From: Solirubrobacterales bacterium
Lineage (GTDB): Bacteria; Actinomycetota; Thermoleophilia; Solirubrobacterales; JACPNS01
DNA length: 49,755 nucleotides
Assembly (NCBI GenBank): GCA_016185345.1
Contig: JACPNS010000001.1
Location: 1 to 49,755, forward strand
Direction of reading: 5' to 3'
In this document: positions 35,635 to 44,150 of the stretch, in pieces
How positions within the stretch are numbered: position 1 is the first letter of the stretch
Layout: each line of letters starts with the position of its first letter
Position numbers and translations under genes: made by a program
The notes under the pieces: generated by a model
Told to the model about the DNA's origin: nothing
Databases searched by the model: none
What the model saw: only the letters and a program-made list of their open reading frames with translations

Positions 35635-36926
35635 GCGCGGTTGGCCTCCTTCTGCGGGTCCTTGGGGTCGAAGTAGGTGTTGTCGAGCTTCACCGTGAAC
35701 GGGTCCATACCGTCGTCGGGCACCTTCACGCCCTCGGACTTGGCGACCTCCGCGTAGAGATCACTGAGCAGCACGCTCTCGGCAATCTTCTCGTAGGCCG
35801 GAGCCTTGTCGAGGTAGCCGAACCGCTGGTACTGCGCGAGAAACCAGATGACTTCGCTCGCTCGCGGAACGTTGGTCTCCCCGTCACGGAAAAAGCGCAT
35901 CCGCCTCGGGCCGAACTGCTTGGTGCCAAGGCCGGCGCCGAGGTCGTAGTTGCCGAGAAGTCGCGGCTCGATGGCCTCGGGCTCAGCATTGACGAGCGCC
36001 GGCGTACCGATCGTCTTCGCGACCTTTGGAATGTTCTTTTCGTCGTCGCAGAACTGACAGGCGTCAAGCACGGCGGCCATGACCTCCTTGAGTTCGGACT
36101 TGCGCTTGGTCGCGAAGTCATCGCTTACGACCAACGCCTTTTCAGGGTGGTTGGTCCAGATGTCCTGCGAAGCGATCGTCGTGAATCCGATCTTCTTGTC
36201 AACCGCAACTGCGTTCCAGGGCTCGCCCACGGAGTATCCGTTCATGTTGCCGGCGGTCATGTTCGCGACCATCTGCGGCGGCGGGATCGGAATGATTTTG
36301 GCCGCGTCCATCGACACGCCCATTGCCAAAAGCCAGTAGCGCAACCAGGCGTCGTGGGTGCCGCCGGGGAAAGTCATCGCGAATGTCTGCCCCTTGCCGC
36401 CGTTGATCGCGGCCTTTGCCTTGGCGAGATCGCCGTATCCGGCGGCAGCAAGATCCTCCTTCAGCGTGATCGCCTGACCGTTGTTGTTCAAGGTCATCGC
36501 GATCTTCAGCCTGTCGGTGGGCGGCTGGCCGCCGAGTCCGGCGGCGCCCGCCAGGGGCATGCTGTAAAGGCAGTGCGCAGCGTCTATGTCGCCGTTCAGA
36601 AGCGCGTCGCGCGTCGCCGGCCAGGATGCCTGCTTGACGACCGATACGTTGAGCCCGCGCTGTTTGAAATAGCCAAGAGCGTCGGCCAGGATGATCGGCG
36701 CGCAGTCGGTCAGCGCGATGAAGCCGATCTTGATCTCCTTGGCGCCCGAAGCGCCCCCGCCAGAGCTGCTTTCACTGGTCGCGCCGCAAGCCGAGAGCGC
36801 CCATGCTGGGAGCGCGGCCGCAGCCGCCACCGCACTGCTGCGGACAAGAACGTCGCGACGCGAAATCGGACGATTGAGCGGATTCGCGAGTTTCGCCTCG
36901 AGGGCATTCCGCGGGTCTTGGGGCAT
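35631..36926 (-). CDS. nrtA: Nitrate ABC transporter substrate-binding lipoprotein NrtA
   Basis: A 431-residue binding protein heading the operon, with an AAGGAGA ribosome site. The signal region has a twin arginine (SRRDVLVRSS, Arg23-Arg24) and a lipobox ending LSAC with Cys47, so it is a Tat-exported lipoprotein. The mature part begins with KIGFIALTDCAPIILADALG, then VVKQASWPATRDALLNGDIDAAHCLYSMPLA, both characteristic of NrtA/CmpA nitrate- and bicarbonate-binding proteins. With nirBD downstream, nitrate or nitrite is the expected ligand. Confidence 0.92.
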   Translation of the reverse strand: MPQDPRNALEAKLANPLNRPISRRDVLVRSSAVAAAAALPAWALSACGATSESSSGGGASGAKEIKIGFIALTDCAPIILADALGYFKQRGLNVSVVKQASWPATRDALLNGDIDAAHCLYSMPLAGAAGLGGQPPTDRLKIAMTLNNNGQAITLKEDLAAAGYGDLAKAKAAINGGKGQTFAMTFPGGTHDAWLRYWLLAMGVSMDAAKIIPIPPPQMVANMTAGNMNGYSVGEPWNAVAVDKKIGFTTIASQDIWTNHPEKALVVSDDFATKRKSELKEVMAAVLDACQFCDDEKNIPKVAKTIGTPALVNAEPEAIEPRLLGNYDLGAGLGTKQFGPRRMRFFRDGETNVPRASEVIWFLAQYQRFGYLDKAPAYEKIAESVLLSDLYAEVAKSEGVKVPDDGMDPFTVKLDNTYFDPKDPQKEANRA

Positions 36927-36975
36927 TGCCGTCTCCTTGAGATTCAGTCACCGAGCGGCACTCCTTGGCCATCCG

Positions 36976-37004
36976 GCAACACTGATGGGGGTCAGTGGTG
37001 TTGC
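36976..37004. promoter_or_regulatory. Inverted repeat in the nrtA leader
   Basis: GCAACAC at 36976-36982 pairs with GTGTTGC at 36998-37004, and alternatively CACTGA pairs with TCAGTG around a six-base loop. It lies 50-78 bases upstream of the nrtA start. It could be an operator for a nitrogen regulator or a leader hairpin. The loop does not match the ANTAR consensus (A at 1, G at 4) known from NasT systems. Confidence 0.45.
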
Positions 37005-37255
37005 TGTACCGAATGTAGGTCCGTACTCAATGGGGCAGCGAGGCCTGTAGGACAAAGATTCAGGGGGTCGCCTGTACGAATGGAGAGTGCGTGGCCGGGT
37101 CCGTTAACAGCGGCTTTTTTCCTGCAAATCTGCGGTTTTTGTTGGGCCGTTGCCGGTCGTACATTCGCTACGACTGGCCAATCTGCCGACTTCCTGACAG
37201 AATTTGTACTTCTGCACAGACCGCCGACTATGCGCTCACGTGGGCACTCGAACGG

Positions 37256-37623
37256 GTTTCCGTAGGGGCCGCGGTGGAGAATCTGCAAACAGAGTCCATC
37301 GTTCACTTCGAGCACGTGGACCGGCCCGAGCGCCACAGGAGCCTTCTTCAGGGCAAGCGCTTCGCGCGCGTCGGCAATCTGCTGCTCGGTGATCCACTCA
37401 GGAATCTGGAGCAGGACCGTCCACTCCCATTCATCGCGCTTGCCAACCACGAACGCAGGTTTGTCCTCTGAGCTGCACCTGGCCGAGAGCGGTCCGACGA
37501 CGAAGTCGCGGACGTCCTGCTTCCTGGCAGTCAGCCTCAACGGGTACGCGAGCGCGTAAAGCGCGGTGAAGGCGTTGATGAACTCCTGCGCCGAGGCTGG
37601 ATCGCCACGACCGTCGGCGGCGA
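37256..37623 (-). pseudogene. Decayed GyrI-like small-molecule-binding protein
   Basis: The conceptual translation reads DGRGDPASAQEFINAFTALY near its start, then RLTARKQDVRDFVVGP, AFVVGKRDEWEWTVLLQIPE and LQILHRGPYGN, matching the middle of GyrI-like proteins of about 200 residues. The expected start is missing (in-frame TAG at 37624-37626), and after GPYGN the frame continues to 36992 with unrelated sequence. Both ends are therefore lost. It lies between lexA and the nitrate operon and may be a remnant of a rearrangement at this junction. Confidence 0.65.
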
Positions 37624-37726
37624 GCTACCGAAGTGAGGGCACCTCGATCAGCTAGAAATCTCTCGCCGATGGCAGTAGACCTCCCGGAACTCGCGTTCGA
37701 AATCGAACTTGTCCTCGCGGACCAGA

Positions 37727-38404
37727 CTAGAGGACGCGCCGAAACACTCCGACCACGGATCCGACCACTGCGGCCTCGCGCGTGCGAATCGGTTCGTAGG
37801 CGTCATTCTCTGGCTGGAGGCGAATGTGGTCACTCTCGCGGAAGTAGCGTTTGACTGTCGCTTCATTCTCAATCAGTGCGACCACGATCTCACCGTCGCG
37901 AGCGGTCTGCTGCGACTTTACGACCACGAAGTCGCCGTCGAGAATGCCCGCCTTCTCCATCGAGTCTCCGCGCACGGAGAGGACGAAGTCTGCATTGTCA
38001 CCGCCGGCGATGCGCGGGATGTCGATGTACTCCTCGATGTTCTGCTCGGCGACGATCGGACCACCTGCGGCTACTGAGCCGATCAGTGGCAGTCCGGAGG
38101 TGGCGTCTGAGATCGATTGACCGATGCGCTCGGCGGCGCGGCGCGTGGCGCCAGCTGCGCCGTTGACCTTGTCGCCAAGAATCTCGAGTGCGCGCGGCTT
38201 GGTCGGGTCTCGTCGGATTGCGCCGGCCTTTTCCAAATTGGCAAGGTGGGCATGCACCGTCGACGAGGAGGTGAGACCAACGGCCCCGCCAATGTCGCGG
38301 ACCGTCGGGGGGTACCCGTTGGTGTCGAGATACTCCTGAATGAAGTCGAGAATCTCTGATTGGCGCCGCGTGAGCGGTGCCGGAGTCTCTGTCTGCTCAA
38401 TCAT
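37727..38404 (-). CDS. lexA: LexA repressor
   Basis: SOS-response repressor of 225 residues. The start at 38404 gives MIEQTETPAPLTRRQSEILD, the normal N terminus; the longer frame is upstream leader. The winged-helix DNA-binding domain (YPPTVRDIGGAVGLTSSSTV) is followed by the self-cleavage site Ala113-Gly114 in SVAAGGPI, catalytic Ser148 (RGDSM) and Lys185 (ATVKRY). Two SOS boxes lie about 125-175 bases upstream, one over the predicted -35 and one beyond a TATATT -10, indicating autorepression and a leader of roughly 130 bases. Confidence 0.96.
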   Translation of the reverse strand: MIEQTETPAPLTRRQSEILDFIQEYLDTNGYPPTVRDIGGAVGLTSSSTVHAHLANLEKAGAIRRDPTKPRALEILGDKVNGAAGATRRAAERIGQSISDATSGLPLIGSVAAGGPIVAEQNIEEYIDIPRIAGGDNADFVLSVRGDSMEKAGILDGDFVVVKSQQTARDGEIVVALIENEATVKRYFRESDHIRLQPENDAYEPIRTREAAVVGSVVGVFRRVL

Positions 38405-38528
38405 TGGTCGTCTCACCTTCGACTCGTCGACGTTGTTAAAAACAACTGTGCATTGCTTGTGCGTTCCGCCTCTCGGACCTCCCGTGGTGTCTGGACGACT
38501 GACGACTCCAAACACACAATCTCTGAGG

Positions 38529-38542
38529 CGAACACCTGTTCG
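38529..38542. promoter_or_regulatory. LexA-binding SOS box 1
   Basis: CGAACACCTGTTCG is a perfect match to the Gram-positive LexA consensus CGAAC-N4-GTTCG. It is immediately downstream of a TATATT hexamer (minus strand) taken as the lexA -10. Confidence 0.9.
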
Positions 38543-38565
38543 GAATATAAGCGGAGCCGCCGGAC

Positions 38566-38579
38566 GGAACGTTTGTTCG
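38566..38579. promoter_or_regulatory. LexA-binding SOS box 2
   Basis: GGAACGTTTGTTCG matches the same consensus except the first base. It overlaps the expected lexA -35 and lies 40 bases before the start of the divergent thioesterase gene, so LexA could affect both. Confidence 0.8.
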
Positions 38580-38618
38580 TATGACGAATTGCAACAACTG
38601 AGGGCTAATCTCGCCCGC

Positions 38619-39539
38619 GTGAGCCCTGGTTTCCCCTTGAAGATCGAGATCGACCAGAAGTACGCGTTCGACTCCGAGATCACTCGCAAGTTCACGGCGA
38701 ACACTTTTCCGGGCTGGCTCGGCTTCGAGATCCTCGAGCTCGGCCCCGAGCGCACCGTCGGCAAAATGGTTGTGAGCGAGCGCCACCTCCACAACGTCGC
38801 CTACATGCACGCTGGTGCCTGGACCGCGTTCGCCGACAGCATCGCCGGCTGGGGTGCCGCGCGCCTTCTGCCCGTCGGCTGGAACTTCACCACCGCAGAG
38901 ATGAAGACGAACATCTTTCACACGGCGAGCGCTGGCGATGAGCTGCTCGCGGTCGCCTACCCACTTCACGTCGGCCAGCGCACTCACGTCTGGGAAGTCC
39001 GCATCGCGCGCGACGACATCCAGGTCGCGAACTTCATCTGTACCCAAGTGTTGCTTGCACCCAAGCCGGACCAGCCGAAGAAGTCGACCAGCGAGGTCCC
39101 GCCCGAGGCCGTCGGCCGCGAAGGCCACGAGCGCACCCCCGAAGTGGAGCCGCTCGAGATTCCGCAGGGTCCCTACGCCACGCACCTTGGCATCGATGCG
39201 ATCGAAATCAGCAAGGACCGCGCGATCGGTCGCATGGTGATCGACGAGCGCCACCTGCACAGCGGCAAGTTCATGCACGGCGGCGTCTGGGCGACGCTCG
39301 GCGACACAGTCGCTGGCTGGGGCACGCGTGAGAATCTGCGCGAGGGCCAAGTCTTCAGCAGCTCAGACCTGAAGGTCAACGTAATCGGCGCCGGCAAGCT
39401 CGGGATGGTGCTCGACGCTGAGGCCACCCCGCTCCACGTCGGCGCCCGAACTCAGGTCTGGATGGTCGCGATTCGCAGCGACGGCAAGATCGTGGCTGAG
39501 TTCATGAATACGCAGATGGTTCTCACGCCCGACGCGTGA
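38619..39539 (+). CDS. Tandem hot-dog PaaI-type thioesterase
   Basis: About 306 residues from the GTG at 38619; the frame is open further upstream only as an antisense of lexA. It contains two PaaI-like domains: the first with ERHLHNVAYMHAGAWTAFAD, the second with ERHLHSGKFMHGGVWATLGD, each followed by AGWG and a VGQRTHVW or VGARTQVW strand. The first domain has His-Ala-Gly where the canonical motif is His-Gly-Gly. Such enzymes hydrolyse aryl- or acyl-CoA thioesters. It shares the lexA intergenic region. Confidence 0.82.
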   Translation: MSPGFPLKIEIDQKYAFDSEITRKFTANTFPGWLGFEILELGPERTVGKMVVSERHLHNVAYMHAGAWTAFADSIAGWGAARLLPVGWNFTTAEMKTNIFHTASAGDELLAVAYPLHVGQRTHVWEVRIARDDIQVANFICTQVLLAPKPDQPKKSTSEVPPEAVGREGHERTPEVEPLEIPQGPYATHLGIDAIEISKDRAIGRMVIDERHLHSGKFMHGGVWATLGDTVAGWGTRENLREGQVFSSSDLKVNVIGAGKLGMVLDAEATPLHVGARTQVWMVAIRSDGKIVAEFMNTQMVLTPDA

Positions 39540-39568
39540 GTGTCGGCGTCTACACTTCGCAAGCCCTC

Positions 39569-39654
<86 letters not shown>

Positions 39655-39698
39655 TATATCGCAGTGCCCCCAGGGGCTGCGATCAAGAGCAGGCTTCC

Positions 39699-40490
39699 TC
39701 ACGACTTCGTGAGGCGGCCTACTCGTTCCGTGAGGATCACGTCGAGGTTCCACGGCTCGCCGGGTTTTGCGGGCTTGAACAGCTCTGTTCGCAGGCCGGT
39801 GTCGGCGACGATCTTCTCGACTCCGACGGGCTCGTCGGAGGCCTCTTTGGATTCCACGAGGATCCTTGCGACGTCGCCGCGAGCGGCCTTGGCCATGTGC
39901 GTGACAAGGACTCGTTCGCCGTATTCTTCGACGAACACGCGGACTCCGAGCAACTCGCCGTGCGCGGGCTTCCAGGCCGCGATGTATCCACCGGATCTCA
40001 TGTCAACGACCAGGCCCTCGCTCGGCAGTGCCTCGGTCAGGGCCGGTTTCCAGAACGAAGCGAGCCCCTTCATGCGTGGAAGCGATGCACCGATCCCAAG
40101 CCGGTACGCCGGGATCCGATCCTCGAGTCGAACAACGCCCCACAGCGCCGACTGAATCAGGATGCGTTCGGCAGCGCGTCTGCGTTCGGCGGCCTTGAGC
40201 GAATGCAGGTCGAGGTACTGGTAAAGAACCCCGCTGTAAACATCTGCCGCATCAGCGGCCGGCGCGTTCAAGAGATCCGCGTTGCGCGCGATCTCCCTCA
40301 CCTGCGACTTGCCCAATCCCAGCGCCTTCAGGGCACGCTTCGGATCGATCGTGGTCAGGCCGTCGAGCTTGGCGATCAACCGCTCGCGCTCAGGCGTCAG
40401 CTCGGGGTGAGCGAGCGAAGCAAGGTCAACCGGAGCAGCACCCTCGGGCGCGTCGGTCTTTCCTTCAGATGGCGGGAGCATTACGAACAC
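39699..40490 (-). CDS. yaaA: YaaA (UPF0246) family peroxide-stress protein
   Basis: A 263-residue protein. The N terminus MLPPSEGKTD and the internal SGVLYQYLDLHSLKA and LIQSALWGVVRLEDRIPAYRL are hallmarks of YaaA, which lowers free iron and protects DNA during peroxide stress in E. coli. The GTG at 40490 or an ATG at 40481 can start it. It is convergent with the tRNA gene. Confidence 0.9.
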   Translation of the reverse strand: MFVMLPPSEGKTDAPEGAAPVDLASLAHPELTPERERLIAKLDGLTTIDPKRALKALGLGKSQVREIARNADLLNAPAADAADVYSGVLYQYLDLHSLKAAERRRAAERILIQSALWGVVRLEDRIPAYRLGIGASLPRMKGLASFWKPALTEALPSEGLVVDMRSGGYIAAWKPAHGELLGVRVFVEEYGERVLVTHMAKAARGDVARILVESKEASDEPVGVEKIVADTGLRTELFKPAKPGEPWNLDVILTERVGRLTKS

Positions 40491-40526
40491 GCGCGGCAGC
40501 GTACGCGCAAGAACGGCGGCGTTTGG

Positions 40527-41600
40527 CTACTTGAGCGCCGGAAGCTGGACGGTCTGAATTGCCGGCCATGTCGCGGCATCGATCTGACCGGTCACGGGCA
40601 GCCCGCGACGGGTCTGGAAGTCCCGGACGGCGGCGGTCATCTTTGCGTCGTAGACAAGGCTCGTGTTGAGTTTTGCGCCGGCGGCGTTCAGCTTGAGCTT
40701 GCACCAGCGAACCATGTCATTTTTGTAGCCCTCGCGCAGCAACGGATACGGTAGTGCCGGTTTGGGCGCCGGGGCCGGCAATGACTTTCCGAGCGCGGTC
40801 CAAGTCTTGGGCCGCGTGTCGTGCCAGACCCACCAGCTGTACCCCGGGGCGCGGTAGCGCTTGGCGTACTTGCGGAAAGTCAAGGCCTGGGCTGCAGTGA
40901 CGCCTTCATAGGTCTGACCGAGCGGAAGTATCGGCCGCTGATAGATCTGATTGAGCGTGTAGGTGCGATAGAAAACCTGCGAAATCGCGACATTGAAGGC
41001 GCGGAAGTACATCTGAGGCAAGTTCATCTGTGCGCCGCCCGGTCCGAGGAAGACACTGTATGGAATCGTCGGGTGGAAGTCGGGATAGGCGAAGCTCGTG
41101 AATCCAACCGGGTAATCGCTGCCAACCTGCGAGCGAAGTTTCTTTATGTAGGTCGCGGCCTGAGCATGCTTGCCCCCATACTCGACCTCGGCGTCGATCA
41201 CGATGCAGTCCGCGCCCGACTTGGCGGCGCGCGCCGCGAGGTTCGCCTCGACGAGCGGATACGCACCGTAGACGTACTGCCAGGCGCAGACCTTGAGGCC
41301 CGCTGCCTTGAGCGGTGCGACATACATGTCCCACTGTCTCCACCAGTTCGCCCCGTCGGAACTCTTCACATAGACCGTCTTGATCTTGTTCTTCTTGGCC
41401 TTGGCGGCGATCTTTGCGACGTCGCCCTTCTCGGCCTGAGTTACGTACCACATCCACATGCCCTGACCGTGCATCGGGTTGGATCTGGCGGCGGCGCCCG
41501 CAGGTGCCAGCGCGGCCACCGACAGCGCCGCAATGACGAACACGACCGACGTGAGTGGTCGCGCGCGACGAACGTTTGGATGTACCGAGCCAGGCATCAT
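40527..41600 (-). CDS. Secreted protein with TIM-barrel-like domain and peptidoglycan-binding domain
   Basis: About 357 residues from the ATG at 41600. A signal peptide (LTSVVFVIAALSVAALAPAGAAA) precedes a domain with alternating strands (GMWMWYVTQAEKGD, KTVYVKSSDGANWWRQWD, GADCIVIDAEVEYGGK) resembling lysozyme-like or DUF1906-type barrels with an Asp/Glu pair in the active region. The C-terminal 65 residues (NDMVRWCKLKLNAAG ... AVRDFQTRRGLPVTG) are a PG_binding_1 domain. It is probably a cell-wall-associated hydrolase or binding protein. The catalytic class is uncertain. Confidence 0.75.
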   Translation of the reverse strand: MMPGSVHPNVRRARPLTSVVFVIAALSVAALAPAGAAARSNPMHGQGMWMWYVTQAEKGDVAKIAAKAKKNKIKTVYVKSSDGANWWRQWDMYVAPLKAAGLKVCAWQYVYGAYPLVEANLAARAAKSGADCIVIDAEVEYGGKHAQAATYIKKLRSQVGSDYPVGFTSFAYPDFHPTIPYSVFLGPGGAQMNLPQMYFRAFNVAISQVFYRTYTLNQIYQRPILPLGQTYEGVTAAQALTFRKYAKRYRAPGYSWWVWHDTRPKTWTALGKSLPAPAPKPALPYPLLREGYKNDMVRWCKLKLNAAGAKLNTSLVYDAKMTAAVRDFQTRRGLPVTGQIDAATWPAIQTVQLPALK

Positions 41601-41697
41601 CGTTCTCTTACCCGAACACGTGAGATGACCTTTAGTCGCGGCAATGATGCAATTGACCTTCCGTTCGGAATCATTTCCTGTATTCTTCCCAAAAGCG

Positions 41698-41713
41698 GAA
41701 TGACATGTCATTC
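41698..41713. promoter_or_regulatory. Perfect 16-bp palindrome, probable TetR operator
   Basis: GAATGACATGTCATTC is fully self-complementary and lies 41 bases before the monooxygenase start. A related half-site pair GGAATCATTTCC is at about 41667-41678. The operon's last gene encodes a TetR regulator, so autoregulation through this site is the simplest reading. Confidence 0.7.
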
Positions 41714-41754
41714 TTTGCAAACTTCAATGAAACTCACCCAGCGGGAGTATCGGC

Positions 41755-43263
41755 GTGAACGCCACACAGCAGACCAAGGTCCTCGTAATAGGCGGCGGAT
41801 ACAGCGGAATCGGAGCCGCGATTCGCCTCAACCAAGCCGGAATCGACGACTACATCCTGATCGAGAAGGCAAGCAAGCTCGGCGGCACCTGGCGCGAGAA
41901 CACCTACCCGATGGCCGGCGCCGACACCCCGTCGATCATCTACTCATTCAGTTACGCGCGCAATCCCGACTGGGACTTCACATTCGCCCTCCAGCCGCAG
42001 ATAGAGAAGTACCTCGACGACGTGGCAGACCGCTTCAAGGTCCCTGAGCACGTCCAGTTCAACACCGCCGGCGAGATGGCCGAGTGGGATGAAGAAGCAA
42101 AACACTGGACCGTGCAGACCAACAACGGCACGATCATCGCCAAGTACGTGATCACTTGCGCCGGGCCGATGCACGAGGCCGCACTGCCAAACCTTCCCGG
42201 CGTGGACACCTTCACCGGCGATGCCTTCCACACCGCCAGATGGGACCACGATGTAGAGCTGAAGGGCAAGCGCGTGGCCGTGATCGGCACCGGCGCCTCG
42301 GCCATCCAGTACGTGCCGGTGATCCAGCGCCAAGTCGGCAAGCTGATCCTCTTCCAGCGCACCGCCCCCTGGGTGATGCCGCGCTTCAACCGCAAGGCGA
42401 CCAAGCTCAAGAAGTCGATCTACCGCCGCTTCCCGGCGGTCAACCGCGCGGTCGCCCACGCGATCTACGCCGGTAGCGAGGGCCTGCAGCTGCTCGAACG
42501 CCGTCCCAGGCGCATGCGCCTGCTCGAGAAGGTCGCGCTCGCCCACCTTAAGAAGCAGGTGCCGGACGAGAAGCTCCGCGAAGAGCTCACTCCAAACTTC
42601 GCGATGGGCTGCAAGCGCATTCTCTTCAGCAACACCTGGTACCCGGCGATCACCGCGGACAACGCCGAGATCGTCTCGCACGGAGTCAGCGAGATCACCG
42701 CGACCGGTCTGGTCGACACCGCCGGCGAGCACCACGAGGCCGACGTGATCATCTACTCAACCGGTTTCAAGGTGACGGACCCCGATGTCGCTAAGCGCGT
42801 GCGAGGCCGCGACGGCCAGATGCTCTCCGACCTATGGCAGGGCAGCCCATACGCGTATCAATCAGTCACCGTGCACGGCTACCCGAACGCCTTCGTGATG
42901 CTCGGGCCAAACGTCGGCAATGGGCACGGGTCGGTCACCACGCTGGTCGAGCTGCTCTCGGACTACGTGGTGAACGGCATCGAGACCGCCGAGCGCATCG
43001 GCGCGCAGAGCATCGAGGTAAAGCAGCACGTCCAGGACGTCTGGAATGCCGAGATCCAGGACTCCCTGCGCGGAACCGTCTGGAACGACGGCGGATGTTC
43101 GAGTTACTACATCGACTCCACCGGCCGAAATTCGGCGATCTACCCATGGACGACGCTGCGCTTCCGCCGCGACACAAAGACCTTCGATCTCAACGACTAC
43201 GAAGTGACCTTGCCCGGCGCCCCCGCGCCGGGACAACCCGCCAAAGAAACGGTGACCGCATGA
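41755..43263 (+). CDS. FAD-dependent Baeyer-Villiger-type monooxygenase
   Basis: A 502-residue flavoprotein. The FAD Rossmann motif is VIGGGYSGIG at 11-20, the NADPH motif VIGTGASA at about 176-183, and the Baeyer-Villiger fingerprint FxGxxxHxxxW appears as FTGDAFHTARW at 153-163. Start is a GTG with GGGAG upstream. Such enzymes insert oxygen next to carbonyls in ketones, often from hydrocarbon or steroid degradation. The downstream SDR would supply or consume the ketone. Confidence 0.92.
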   Translation: MNATQQTKVLVIGGGYSGIGAAIRLNQAGIDDYILIEKASKLGGTWRENTYPMAGADTPSIIYSFSYARNPDWDFTFALQPQIEKYLDDVADRFKVPEHVQFNTAGEMAEWDEEAKHWTVQTNNGTIIAKYVITCAGPMHEAALPNLPGVDTFTGDAFHTARWDHDVELKGKRVAVIGTGASAIQYVPVIQRQVGKLILFQRTAPWVMPRFNRKATKLKKSIYRRFPAVNRAVAHAIYAGSEGLQLLERRPRRMRLLEKVALAHLKKQVPDEKLREELTPNFAMGCKRILFSNTWYPAITADNAEIVSHGVSEITATGLVDTAGEHHEADVIIYSTGFKVTDPDVAKRVRGRDGQMLSDLWQGSPYAYQSVTVHGYPNAFVMLGPNVGNGHGSVTTLVELLSDYVVNGIETAERIGAQSIEVKQHVQDVWNAEIQDSLRGTVWNDGGCSSYYIDSTGRNSAIYPWTTLRFRRDTKTFDLNDYEVTLPGAPAPGQPAKETVTA

Positions 43264-44150
43264 ACCGCAATCCCGCACCCATCTCATTGATCGGCGCGAC
43301 TGTCGCAATCACCGGCGCGGCCCGAGGTATCGGCCTCCAAGCCGCCAAGGACTTCAACGACCGCGGCGCCGTCGTCGTGATCGGCGATCTCGATGAGCAG
43401 GCGACGCTCGACGCCGCCACGGCGATCGGCCCGCGGACGCGCGGAATCCAGCTCGACGTGACAAGCCGCGAGTCGTTCTCAAACTTCATTCAGACCATTG
43501 AGCGTGAGATTGGACCGATCGACATCCTCGTGAACAATGCCGGAATCATGCCGGCAGGCCCCTTCCTGGAAGAGCCTGAGTCGGCGATGGACACGCAGAT
43601 CGACGTCAACTTCCGTGGGCCGATGATCGGCATGCGTAAGGTACTCCCGTTGATGATCGAGCGCAAGCGCGGCCACGTCGTGAACGTCGCCTCGATGGCC
43701 GGAAAGTTCCCCGTTCCCGGGCTCGCGGTCTACTCGGGCACCAAGCACGCGGTGGTCGGGATGTCGGCCGCGATCCGCGACGAGCTGGCTGGCACCGGCG
43801 TGTCGATCTCGACCGTCATGCCCAACGCCGTTCGCACCGAGCTGACGAGCGGACTGCCGACCGAACGCATCGGGATCCTCAAACCCGAGCAGGTCGCAGA
43901 GGCAATCGTGAGTTCAGTTGAGAACCGCCGCGAAGAAATCGCCGTCCCGCGCTGGTACAGCGCCTACCCCGCGCTGCCGGTGTTGCTCCCGACGGGTCTC
44001 TTGGCCATGATGAAGAAGCTGATGGGCGTGCACCGCCTGCTCGACCACACTCGAATCGATCGCAAGACCCGCGACAAATACGACGAGCGCATCGCCGGCT
44101 CGAGTTCGCGCGAAAGCGACGCTGCACGCGAAGAATCGAACGTGGCATGA
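43260..44150 (+). CDS. Short-chain dehydrogenase/reductase
   Basis: A 296-residue classical SDR. Cofactor motif TGAARGIG lies near residue 18, NNAG in ILVNNAGIMPAG, and the catalytic Ser/Tyr/Lys in NVASMAGKFPVPGLAVYSGTKHA. The ATG overlaps the monooxygenase stop by ATGA; the frame is open upstream only within that gene. A C-terminal extension of about 50 residues is seen in mycobacterial SDRs paired with BVMOs. The alcohol substrate is unknown. Confidence 0.9.
   Translation: MNRNPAPISLIGATVAITGAARGIGLQAAKDFNDRGAVVVIGDLDEQATLDAATAIGPRTRGIQLDVTSRESFSNFIQTIEREIGPIDILVNNAGIMPAGPFLEEPESAMDTQIDVNFRGPMIGMRKVLPLMIERKRGHVVNVASMAGKFPVPGLAVYSGTKHAVVGMSAAIRDELAGTGVSISTVMPNAVRTELTSGLPTERIGILKPEQVAEAIVSSVENRREEIAVPRWYSAYPALPVLLPTGLLAMMKKLMGVHRLLDHTRIDRKTRDKYDERIAGSSSRESDAAREESNVA

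Noticed and set aside
36976-37004. Leader hairpin considered as an ANTAR/NasT antitermination element
   Set aside because: Only one hairpin is seen and its six-base loop lacks the A1/G4 pattern; kept only as an unassigned inverted repeat.
37695-37708. Inverted repeat GTTCGAAATCGAAC considered as a LexA site
   Set aside because: The half-sites are in the reverse order of the SOS consensus (CGAAC-N4-GTTCG) and it lies at the 3' end of lexA, not at a promoter.
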